From Candidatus Thiothrix sulfatifontis (GTDB lineage: Bacteria; Pseudomonadota; Gammaproteobacteria; Thiotrichales; Thiotrichaceae), in the NCBI GenBank assembly GCA_022828425.1, contig CP094685.1, positions 1,922,001 through 1,986,000 on the forward strand: 64,000 nucleotides of DNA. Reading direction: 5' to 3'. The notes beneath the pieces were generated by a model. The model was not told the origin of the DNA. It did not search any database and worked only from the letters and a program-made list of their open reading frames with translations. Shown here piece after piece: positions 54,579 through 64,000 of this stretch (its first letter is position 1; the number at the start of each line of letters is the position of its first letter). The translations under genes and the position numbers were made by a program.

Positions 54579-55127
54579 ATGAATGATCCCAAAGACAACA
54601 ACCTGCAAGACGCAGCGACAAACGATGCTGAAGACGCTGTGATGGACGTGATGGACATTGAGCCATTAGACACTGATACCTTGCAAATTGAACTCGACAA
54701 AGCCAAAGCGGAAGCCGCCGATAACTACGAACAATTGCTGCGAGCGCAAGCGGAAATGGCGAATCAACGCCGTCGTTTTGAAAAACAAATTGAAGACGCG
54801 CACAAATATTCTGCCCAAAAATTCCTCGAATCTATCATTCCGGTGATTGACAGCTTGGAAATGGGAATGCAAGCGCAAGGTGACATCGAGCAAATTCGCG
54901 AAGGCATGGCGCTTACCCTCAAGCAGTTTGAAACCGTCATGGAAAAATTCAACATCACTTCGATTGGCAAACCCGGTGACGTGTTCAACCCTGAACACCA
55001 CCAAGCCATGTCGATGCAGCCGCACCCTGAGTTCGACAACAATACCTTGTCGCTGGTCATGCAAAAAGGTTACTTGCTGAACGGTCGCGTGGTACGCCCT
55101 GCGATGGTCATGGTTAGCAAAAAGTAA
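54579..55127 (+). CDS. grpE: nucleotide exchange factor GrpE
   Basis: 182-residue homodimeric co-chaperone that releases ADP from DnaK. An acidic, disordered N-terminus (about 1-28) is followed by a long coiled coil (LQIELDKAKAEAADNYEQLLRAQAEMANQRRR) and the beta-wing domain with the family end GYLLNGRVVRPAMVMVSKK. The start is ATG 54579. It has its own sigma-32 promoter and lies upstream of dnaK. Confidence 0.97.
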   Translation: MNDPKDNNLQDAATNDAEDAVMDVMDIEPLDTDTLQIELDKAKAEAADNYEQLLRAQAEMANQRRRFEKQIEDAHKYSAQKFLESIIPVIDSLEMGMQAQGDIEQIREGMALTLKQFETVMEKFNITSIGKPGDVFNPEHHQAMSMQPHPEFDNNTLSLVMQKGYLLNGRVVRPAMVMVSKK

Positions 55128-55146
55128 AGATTCTGTCACATCGGCT

Positions 55147-55173
55147 CTTGAAAACGGGCAGTTAGCCCCACAT
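55147..55173 (+). promoter_or_regulatory. sigma-32 heat-shock promoter of dnaK
   Basis: CTTGAAA (55147-55153), a 12-base spacer and CCCCACAT (55166-55173) match the sigma-32 consensus. It lies about 60 bases before the dnaK ATG, between grpE and dnaK, giving dnaK-dnaJ an independent heat-shock start. Confidence 0.82.
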
Positions 55174-55232
55174 AAACAAGCCAACTGACAACATTCGTAT
55201 TAGCCCTACAAAAAGCATTCTGGAGAGACACT

Positions 55233-57149
55233 ATGGGAAAGATTATCGGTATTGACTTGGGTACAACTAACTCTTGCGTGGCGGTCATGGATGGCGACAA
55301 GCCCCGTGTTATCGAAAACGCAGAAGGTGATCGTACTACCCCGTCGATCATTGCGTTCATGGAAGACGAAGTGCTGGTCGGTCAAACCGCTAAGCGCCAA
55401 GCCGTCACCAACCCAGAGAACACCCTGTACGCGATTAAGCGTTTGATCGGTCGCCGTTTCCAAGAAGATGCGGTACAAAAAGACATCAAACTCGTGCCGT
55501 ACAAAATTGTCCAAGCCGACAACGGCGATGCGTGGGTAGACGTGCGCGGCAAGAAAATGGCCCCGCCAGAAATTTCCGCCCGCGTGCTGATGAAGATGAA
55601 GAAAACCGCTGAAGATTTCTTGGGCGAGCCTGTCACCGAAGCGGTTATTACTGTTCCGGCTTACTTTAACGACTCGCAGCGCCAAGCCACTAAAGACGCG
55701 GGCAGAATTGCCGGTTTGGAAGTCAAGCGTATCATCAATGAGCCAACCGCCGCTGCACTGGCTTACGGCATGGATAAAGCCAAAGGCGACAGCAAAATTG
55801 CCGTTTACGACTTGGGTGGCGGTACGTTTGACGTATCCATCATCGAAATCGCCGACGTTGATGGCGAAATGCAGTTTGAAGTATTGTCTACCAACGGTGA
55901 CACTTTCCTCGGTGGCGAAGACTTCGACATGCGCTTGATTGACTATCTGGCAGACGAATTCCGCAAAACCAGCGGCATTGACCTCAAAGGCGATGCACTG
56001 GCGATGCAACGTCTGAAAGATGCGGCAGAAAAAGCCAAGATTGAGTTGTCAACCAGCCAACAATCGGATGTGAATTTGCCGTACATTACCGCTGATGCGA
56101 CTGGCCCGAAGCACTTGAATATCAAAGTGAGCCGAGCCAAGCTGGAATCACTGGTGGATGATCTGATTGAGCGCACCATGGCACCGTGTAAAATTGCGCT
56201 GAAAGATGCAGGTTTATCTGCTGCACAAATTAACGATGTTATTTTGGTCGGTGGTCAGACCCGGATGCCTAAAGTGCAAGAAGCGGTGAAAAACTTCTTC
56301 GGCAAAGAGCCACGTAAAGATGTGAATCCTGATGAAGCGGTTGCTGTTGGTGCCGCGATTCAAGGCGGCGTATTGGGCGGCGGCGTTAAAGACATTCTGT
56401 TGTTGGACGTTACCCCACTGTCATTGGGTATCGAAACCCTTGGCGGCGTTATGACCAAGCTGATCCAAAAGAACACCACGATCCCCACCAAGGCATCGCA
56501 AGTGTTTTCGACCGCTGAAGACAACCAAACGGCTGTGACCGTGCATGTGCTGCAAGGTGAACGTGAAATGGCGCGTGACAACAAGTCACTGGGTCGTTTC
56601 GACCTGCAAGACATCCCACCTGCACCGCGTGGTATGCCACAAGTAGAAGTGACGTTTGACATCGACGCGAACGGCATCTTGAACGTTGGCGCGAAAGACA
56701 AGTCTACCGGCAAGCAGCAAACCATCGTGATCAAGGCTTCTTCCGGCTTGTCCGATGCTGAAGTCCAGCAAATGGTGAAGGATGCGGAAGCGCACGCGGA
56801 AGATGACCGTAAATCTCGCGAATTGGTCGATGCGCGTAACCAAGCCGACAGCATGATACACGGCACGGAAAAGTCACTGAAAGAGTACGGTGAGAAAGTG
56901 GATGGCGCATCGCGTGCTAACCTCGAATCCCTGATCAGCGAATTGCGTGATGCGATTAAAGGCGACAACAAAGACGTGATCGAGCGCAAGTCCGAAGCGT
57001 TGATGGAAGCATCTGGCAAGCTGATGCAGCAAATGGCGGGCGGCGCAGACGGCGGCGTTGAGCCGGGTGCAGGCGCACAAGCCGGTGGCAAAGCGGGCGA
57101 TGACGACATCGTTGATGCTGAATTTGAAGAAGTCGATGGCAAGAAGTAA
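55233..57149 (+). CDS. dnaK: chaperone protein DnaK (Hsp70)
   Basis: 638-residue Hsp70. The ATPase domain starts [20 protein letters not shown] and contains the phosphate loops [13 protein letters not shown] and [11 protein letters not shown]; the linker [13 protein letters not shown] and substrate domain follow, ending in a disordered tail with EEVDGKK. A GGAGAG ribosome site precedes ATG 55233. It is preceded by its own sigma-32 promoter and followed by dnaJ. Confidence 0.99.
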   Translation: MGKIIGIDLGTTNSCVAVMDGDKPRVIENAEGDRTTPSIIAFMEDEVLVGQTAKRQAVTNPENTLYAIKRLIGRRFQEDAVQKDIKLVPYKIVQADNGDAWVDVRGKKMAPPEISARVLMKMKKTAEDFLGEPVTEAVITVPAYFNDSQRQATKDAGRIAGLEVKRIINEPTAAALAYGMDKAKGDSKIAVYDLGGGTFDVSIIEIADVDGEMQFEVLSTNGDTFLGGEDFDMRLIDYLADEFRKTSGIDLKGDALAMQRLKDAAEKAKIELSTSQQSDVNLPYITADATGPKHLNIKVSRAKLESLVDDLIERTMAPCKIALKDAGLSAAQINDVILVGGQTRMPKVQEAVKNFFGKEPRKDVNPDEAVAVGAAIQGGVLGGGVKDILLLDVTPLSLGIETLGGVMTKLIQKNTTIPTKASQVFSTAEDNQTAVTVHVLQGEREMARDNKSLGRFDLQDIPPAPRGMPQVEVTFDIDANGILNVGAKDKSTGKQQTIVIKASSGLSDAEVQQMVKDAEAHAEDDRKSRELVDARNQADSMIHGTEKSLKEYGEKVDGASRANLESLISELRDAIKGDNKDVIERKSEALMEASGKLMQQMAGGADGGVEPGAGAQAGGKAGDDDIVDAEFEEVDGKK

Positions 57150-57173
57150 TACACTTACTGTCTTCTAAATATG

Positions 57174-57203
57174 CAGGCGCAGCAGGAACTCTTGCTGTGC
57201 CTG
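57174..57203 (+). other. stem-loop in the dnaK-dnaJ spacer
   Basis: CAGGCGCAGCA (57174-57184) pairs with TGCTGTGCCTG (57193-57203), 11 pairs with one G-U and an eight-base loop. No T run follows directly, so it is more likely an mRNA-processing or stability element than a terminator. It lies 26 bases before the dnaJ ATG. Confidence 0.65.
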
Positions 57204-57229
57204 ATTGCGTTTAAGTGGGGATAGAATTT

Positions 57230-59873
<2,644 letters not shown>

Positions 59874-59894
59874 TCGTAACCATTACACACTATC

Positions 59895-59908
59895 TTGATA
59901 TAGATCAT
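59895..59908 (+). promoter_or_regulatory. FNR/Anr-type binding site before the YeeE gene
   Basis: TTGAT-ATAG-ATCAT matches the FNR/Anr consensus TTGAT-N4-ATCAA at nine of ten positions. Its centre lies about 94 bases before the YeeE ATG in an AT-rich region, a usual place for an activator site. Confidence 0.65.
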
Positions 59909-59995
59909 TAGCATTTCTTAATATACTAATTAACATATGCTGTATTGATTATGGCATGGCTTCATTGTGAATTCGCGCAGTGAAGGGAGAGTGAA

Positions 59996-61108
59996 ATGAA
60001 TTACGAGACCTTGGTAAATTATTTGAGTACCGCAGAGATTTCCGCTGTCATTGGGATAGTGGTGGGGTTGACGTTCGGTGTTTTTGCACAGCAAAGCCGT
60101 TTTTGTTTGCGCGCCGCGTGCGTGGAATTTTGGCGTGGGCAGACGGGTAAAAAGTTTGCAATTTGGCTGCTGGCTTTTGGGGCGGCGATGCTGGGTACTC
60201 AATATTTTATTGCAACAGGTGCAATTGATACCGGGCAGATTCGGCAGTTGAATAATGCAGGGTCTATGTCTGGTGCGATTATCGGCGGCTTGTTGTTTGG
60301 TGGCGGGATGGTGTTGGCGGGCGGTTGTGCCAGCCGTTTGCTGGTGTTGTCGGCAACTGGCAATATGCGCACGATGGTGGCGGGGCTGGTGGTGACAATT
60401 GTGGCGCAGGCTTCCTTGACGGGCGGTTTGTCACCCTTGCGCGAAGAAATTTCTTCTTGGTGGTTAGTTGATGGCGGTTCGCGCAGTTTCGCGGGCTGGT
60501 TGCCGCCTTACGGTGGCATGATGTTAGGTGTGGCTTTTTTGGCAGTTGCCTTGTGGTTCGCGAAACGTCACGAGGTGGGTAAATGGTACAGCCTTGCGGC
60601 GATGATCACCGGCTTATCCGTGGCGTTGGGATGGTTCTTGACCAGTTGGCAAGCCAGTAATTCGTTTGACATCGTGCAGGTGCAGAGTGTTAGTTTCACT
60701 GGCCCTTCGGCAGATACTTTAATGGGCTTAATTAACCAACCTTACTTGTCACTGAGTTTCAATATTGGGTTAGTGCCGGGCGTGTTTCTGGGGTCATTTT
60801 TAGCAGCGCTGGTGACACATGAATTCAAATGGCAACAATTCACGCAAGACAGCGGCTTTACCCGGTTTTTTATTGGGGCGGTATTGATGGGGTTTGGCGG
60901 AATGCTGGCGGGTGGTTGCGCTGTGGGTGCGGGTGTTACCGGCGGCGTTATTTTGGTTATTACCGCTTGGGTCGCACTGTTTAGCATGTGGATCGGCGCA
61001 GGTATCATGGATTGGCTGGTCGATCGCAAAGCCGATGCCCTGAAAGCTGCCTCGAACAACCCTTCACCCTTACCGGGCAAAGGGCTGGGGCTTAGGGTAT
61101 CCCCTTAG
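59996..61108 (+). CDS. YeeE/YedE-type thiosulfate transporter
   Basis: 370-residue polytopic membrane protein of the YeeE/YedE family, whose best-known members import thiosulfate through conserved cysteines. Candidate residues are in SRFCLRAACVEF, AGGCASRLL and AGGCAVGAGVTGG. ATG 59996 follows GGGAGAG. The last 15 residues (PSPLPGKGLGLRVSP) are encoded by a REP-like repeat, not by the usual protein end. An FNR-type site lies upstream. No partner TusA-like gene is adjacent. Confidence 0.87.
   Translation: MNYETLVNYLSTAEISAVIGIVVGLTFGVFAQQSRFCLRAACVEFWRGQTGKKFAIWLLAFGAAMLGTQYFIATGAIDTGQIRQLNNAGSMSGAIIGGLLFGGGMVLAGGCASRLLVLSATGNMRTMVAGLVVTIVAQASLTGGLSPLREEISSWWLVDGGSRSFAGWLPPYGGMMLGVAFLAVALWFAKRHEVGKWYSLAAMITGLSVALGWFLTSWQASNSFDIVQVQSVSFTGPSADTLMGLINQPYLSLSFNIGLVPGVFLGSFLAALVTHEFKWQQFTQDSGFTRFFIGAVLMGFGGMLAGGCAVGAGVTGGVILVITAWVALFSMWIGAGIMDWLVDRKADALKAASNNPSPLPGKGLGLRVSP
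61063..61105. repeat. REP-like palindromic repeat, copy 2, inside a coding end
   Basis: In inverse orientation to the copy at 26316-26360: the complement of CCCCAGCCCTT is at about 61083-61093, beside a hairpin CCTTCACCCTTACCGGGCAAAGGG. It encodes the tail of the YeeE protein. Confidence 0.65.
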
Positions 61109-61569
61109 TCTTTTCTGTACTCTTTGTGGCAAGCTTTGCAAGTTTCGCCCACTTTGCCGAATTGTGGCTTGATGGCTGCCATGTCGCCGCTTTTAGCAAT
61201 TTCTGCCAATGATGCCGCTTCTACTTGGAAGGTTTCCATCTTCTTTTTGAAGTCATCCATGTTTGCCCAGATCTCGCTTTTCGCGTCGGTTTCGCCCATG
61301 TCGCTGCCTGCGGTGAAGCCGTTGATTGGAAATTTGCTCAATGCTGCAACTGCTTCAGCATTTTTTGCAAACTCTTCTGCGTTGAACTCTTTTTCGCCTT
61401 TAACCATGGCGCCCATTGGGCCGAAATGGTGCTTAATCATTTTGAAGCTGGACTGACGGTATTCAATCGCGGCTTCTTCGGGTGATTTCTCTTCAGCCGT
61501 TACGGTGGAGATGGCGGCAACGCTCATGGCGGTGACGGCGATGGCGAAGATTTTAGTAAACATATTCAT
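61105..61569 (-). CDS. cytochrome c' (class II c-type cytochrome)
   Basis: 154-residue periplasmic heme protein. A signal peptide (MNMFTKIFAIAVTAMSVAAISTVTAEE) is followed by a four-helix bundle; the heme-binding CKACH is near the C-terminus, as in cytochromes c'. Such proteins bind NO or act as small electron carriers. It is convergent with the YeeE gene (4-base overlap). Confidence 0.9.
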   Translation of the reverse strand: MNMFTKIFAIAVTAMSVAAISTVTAEEKSPEEAAIEYRQSSFKMIKHHFGPMGAMVKGEKEFNAEEFAKNAEAVAALSKFPINGFTAGSDMGETDAKSEIWANMDDFKKKMETFQVEAASLAEIAKSGDMAAIKPQFGKVGETCKACHKEYRKD

Positions 61570-61606
61570 GGGTTATTTCCTTGAATGTTAGTGAGGGCAT
61601 AAATCG

Positions 61607-62377
61607 TTATACGTGAGATTGCGATTGTCGCAGGGTGTGGCGTAGCTTTTCAATAAAAGCATAAAAAGGTGAGTAGTAATTGTAAATCGGCGTAAGTTTA
61701 CCATTGAACGTGCGCTTGAAGCGATTAATGCCTTGCATCACCGGGTCGGTAGCATCCACGGCATAACCGCCCCAATCGTAAGTGTGGAACCCCGCTGCTT
61801 TGAAATGCCGCATTCCTTGCCAATGCAAGCAGCGATTGGCAAACCCCATCGAACGCCGCATATCCGGGTCGTGATTGTATGCTTGGGAGCTGGCTGAAAT
61901 CAGCAGATTGGTTACACCCTGTTGTGGGCATTGCAAGTAAAAATGGCAAATGATCGGATGGCCTGCGTGTTCAACGCTGAAAATGTGGTAATTTTCGCTG
62001 CCGATGGCGCGTGCATCGTGATCGGTAAATGGAGATAAGCCGCGTTTTTCTGCAAAGGCATTGTACAGCGGCATAAAGTCTTCCAGCGCGGCATTCAGAT
62101 TGAGGCTGAAATACCGTCCTTGCTCGCAGCGCCGGATTTGATTGCGAGCGTCTTTAGAAAAATTCTGGAAAATAGCGGCTTCATCCGCATTCAAATCGGT
62201 CAGCAAGGTGTGCCGGTATTCGGTATAAAACAGCGCTGGTTTTGTTGCTGCGTAGCAATCCATATACGCGGTGGGAAGTAACACATCACGCCAAGTGGGT
62301 CGAGTGGTGTGGGCAAAATAGTATTTTTGAATAGGAATGCCATAACGGTAATGTTGAACACGCATGATAGTAGCCAA
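61607..62377 (-). CDS. GNAT/FemAB-like acyltransferase
   Basis: 256-residue protein of the GNAT_like/FemAB-like fold. The pattern LTDLNADEAAIFQNFSKDARNQIRRCEQ is typical of this superfamily (acyl-acceptor side), and HAGHPIICHFYLQCPQQG and YDWGGYA are core strands. The longer frame starts MATIMRVQHY; ATG at 62365 (MRVQHYRYG) is an alternative. Substrate unknown; peptidyl or polysaccharide-linked roles are possible. Confidence 0.75.
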   Translation of the reverse strand: MATIMRVQHYRYGIPIQKYYFAHTTRPTWRDVLLPTAYMDCYAATKPALFYTEYRHTLLTDLNADEAAIFQNFSKDARNQIRRCEQGRYFSLNLNAALEDFMPLYNAFAEKRGLSPFTDHDARAIGSENYHIFSVEHAGHPIICHFYLQCPQQGVTNLLISASSQAYNHDPDMRRSMGFANRCLHWQGMRHFKAAGFHTYDWGGYAVDATDPVMQGINRFKRTFNGKLTPIYNYYSPFYAFIEKLRHTLRQSQSHV

Positions 62378-62402
62378 TAATTATTTTAGTGTTACGTAAA
62401 AC

Positions 62403-62431
62403 TATACTACATTTAGCCTTATGTGTATAAT
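62403..62431 (+). promoter_or_regulatory. sigma-70 promoter of rpsO
   Basis: A perfect -10 TATAAT lies at 62426-62431, 43 bases before the rpsO ATG; the -35 at 62403-62408 is TATACT and weak. It probably drives the rpsO-pnp transcript. Confidence 0.5.
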
Positions 62432-62473
62432 CTGCGCCTTTTTAGCAACCTTTAATCTGGAGCCTAGGCGAAT

Positions 62474-62743
62474 ATGTCTCTGAGTGCAGAAATTAAGGCG
62501 GGTGTTGTTGCACAATACCGCCAATCAGACACAGATACCGGGTCCCCGGAAGTGCAAGTTGCGCTATTAACAGCGCGGATTCAGCATCTGACGGACCATT
62601 TTGCAACCCACAAACATGACCACCATTCCCGTCGCGGGTTGTTGGCAATGGTCAGCCAGCGCCGTAAGCTGCTGGATTACCTGAAGCGTAAGGATCTGAA
62701 TCGCTATCAAGCGCTGATTTCCAGCTTGGGTCTGCGCCGCTAA
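62474..62743 (+). CDS. rpsO: 30S ribosomal protein S15
   Basis: 89-residue primary-binding 16S rRNA protein. The start [19 protein letters not shown] and the conserved blocks [37 protein letters not shown] and [12 protein letters not shown] identify it. It is followed by pnp, as in most bacteria. Confidence 0.98.
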   Translation: MSLSAEIKAGVVAQYRQSDTDTGSPEVQVALLTARIQHLTDHFATHKHDHHSRRGLLAMVSQRRKLLDYLKRKDLNRYQALISSLGLRR

Positions 62744-62758
62744 GTCGGGGCAACCACT

Positions 62759-62788
62759 ACAAAACACCGCCATTGTGCGGTGTTTTGT
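62759..62788 (+). terminator. hairpin between rpsO and pnp
   Basis: ACAAAACACCGC (62759-62770) and GCGGTGTTTTGT (62777-62788) form a 12-bp stem with a six-base loop. The right arm carries T residues but no long T run follows, so it is a leaky terminator or attenuator, as between rpsO and pnp in E. coli. Confidence 0.8.
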
Positions 62789-62934
62789 TATGTACGCACG
62801 AATTGTTTACTATTATTTGTCACGCAGGAAGGTTGTTGATAAGGGTTTGTACCGTGTTTACTGCCGAACTTTTCTCAACAGCCTGCCCGTGAACTTCACT
62901 CGCAATAAAACCTATCAAAGGAAATTCCAACGTC

Positions 62935-64000
62935 ATGGCAAAAATCACCAAGACTTTCCAATACGGCAATAATACCGTCACTATCGAAACCGGCGAAATC
63001 GCCAAACAAGCCACCGCCGCCGTTTTAATTACCATGGACGACACCAGTGTGTTAGTCACTGTCGTTGGCAGTAAAGAAACGGTGCCAGGTCGTGACTTTT
63101 TCCCAATGACCGTGGATTACCAAGAAAAATTCTACGCGGCGGGGCGCATTCCCGGTGGTTTCTTTAAACGTGAAGCGCGTGCTACCGAAGAAGAAACACT
63201 AATTGCACGTTTGATTGACCGTCCGTTGCGCCCGTTGTTCCCGGAAGGCTTTACCCACGAAGTGCAATTGATTGCCACCGTGGTTTCCATGAATCCATCC
63301 GTCAGCGCGGACATTCCGGCATTGTTGGGGGCTTCAGCGGTGATGGCGCTGTCCGGTATGCCATTCCAAGGCCCGATGGGTGCGGCGCGGGTTGGCTACC
63401 GTGATGGCGGCTATTTGCTGAATCCATCTAAGGAAGAACTGGAAACATCCGAGTTGGATTTGGTTATCGCCGGTACTGACTGTGCAGTGCTGATGGTGGA
63501 ATCTGAAGCGAAAGAACTCAGCGAAGACGTGATGCTGGGCGCGGTGATGTTTGGTCATGAACAAATGCAAGTTGCTATCCAAGCCATCAAAGAATTGGCG
63601 GCAGAAGTTGCTACTCCCGCGTGGGATTGGACGGCACCAGTGGCAAACACTGCACTGGCAGATGCCGTGGAAGCAGCTTGTTCGGCTGATCTGGTTGAAG
63701 CTTTCCAAATTGCCGACAAGCAAGCGCGTTATGCGCGTATCCACGACGTGCAAGGCGCATTGGTTGAGAAACTGGCAGCGAAAGAAGGCGAGACAGGTTT
63801 CTCTGCTGACGACATCAAAGGTGAATTCAAAAACGCTGAAAAGAAAGTCGTGCGCGGTAGTATTTTGGATGGCAAACCGCGTATCGACGGTCGTGCGCTG
63901 GATAGCGTGCGTCAAATTACCGTCCGCGTGGGTGTATTGCCGCGTGCTCACGGTTCCGCGCTGTTTACCCGTGGTGAAACGCAGGCGTTGGTTGTGACCA
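62935..64000 (+). CDS. pnp: polyribonucleotide nucleotidyltransferase, partial (window edge)
   Basis: The first 355 codons of the 3'-5' phosphorolytic exonuclease and degradosome partner of RNase E. The first RNase PH domain is read in [36 protein letters not shown] and [14 protein letters not shown]; the second begins near RGETQALVV at the edge. An AAAGGAA ribosome site precedes ATG 62935. The gene runs off the window. Confidence 0.97.
   Translation, partial: MAKITKTFQYGNNTVTIETGEIAKQATAAVLITMDDTSVLVTVVGSKETVPGRDFFPMTVDYQEKFYAAGRIPGGFFKREARATEEETLIARLIDRPLRPLFPEGFTHEVQLIATVVSMNPSVSADIPALLGASAVMALSGMPFQGPMGAARVGYRDGGYLLNPSKEELETSELDLVIAGTDCAVLMVESEAKELSEDVMLGAVMFGHEQMQVAIQAIKELAAEVATPAWDWTAPVANTALADAVEAACSADLVEAFQIADKQARYARIHDVQGALVEKLAAKEGETGFSADDIKGEFKNAEKKVVRGSILDGKPRIDGRALDSVRQITVRVGVLPRAHGSALFTRGETQALVVT

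Overview
The window reads as a chromosomal stretch of a gammaproteobacterium, most likely a sulfur-oxidising Thiothrix-like member of the Thiotrichales. That placement is an inference. It rests on gammaproteobacterial gene orders (recA-recX-alaS-lysC-csrA-tRNA-Ser, accA-tilS, ndk-rlmN-pilW-rodZ-hisS-yfgM-bamB, grpE-dnaK-dnaJ-dapB, rpsO-pnp), a class I polyhydroxyalkanoate synthase, and a thiosulfate-type YeeE transporter beside b- and c-type cytochromes. No rRNA is present to confirm it.

Layout. 1-1.4 kb: a tyrosine recombinase with its own strong promoter, a terminator and short repeats, probably the edge of an integrated element. 1.6-8.9 kb: housekeeping genes (low-molecular-weight phosphatase, RNase E, RluC, HAD phosphatase, SppA, PncC-type amidohydrolase). 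8.9-10.7 kb: PHA synthase. 10.9-22.1 kb: DNA repair, translation and metabolism (recA, recX, alaS, lysC, csrA, tRNA-Ser, an FAD protein, ferredoxin-NADP reductase, accA, tilS, tadA). 22.1-26.2 kb: a transglutaminase-elicitor-like protein, a MEKHLA protein and parE. 26.5-33.2 kb is an accessory patch: a complete type III restriction-modification pair, fused ccdA/ccdB remnants, queC, a Schlafen-AlbA_2 ATPase-like gene, and a second broken copy of queC. 33.3-41.7 kb: alcohol dehydrogenase, uracil-DNA glycosylase, then the BamB-YfgM-HisS-RodZ-PilW-RlmN-Ndk cluster. 41.8-53.6 kb is a less conserved stretch: a glycosidase-like lipoprotein, an M17 peptidase, a sensor-like membrane protein, a methyltransferase, a lone ABC ATPase, a two-TM protein, an SGNH protein, murJ and a DUF945 protein. 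53.6-59.2 kb: the protein-folding operon (ybbN/cnoX, grpE, dnaK, dnaJ) followed by dapB. 59.2-61.6 kb: cytochrome b561, YeeE transporter and cytochrome c'. 61.6-64 kb: a GNAT-like protein, rpsO and the start of pnp.

How parts work together. The chaperone genes carry two good heat-shock (sigma-32) promoters, before grpE and before dnaK. A 10-bp inverted repeat covers the expected grpE transcription start, and its right arm holds the grpE Shine-Dalgarno sequence. The thiosulfate transporter has an FNR/Anr-type site upstream, which suggests oxygen-linked control. The accessory patch shows several rearrangement scars: a queC duplication, a ccdA/ccdB deletion fusion, and an AT-rich replacement of the methyltransferase recognition domain.

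Limits. Everything comes from reading the sequence. Family names rest on motifs and gene order, not on database searches.
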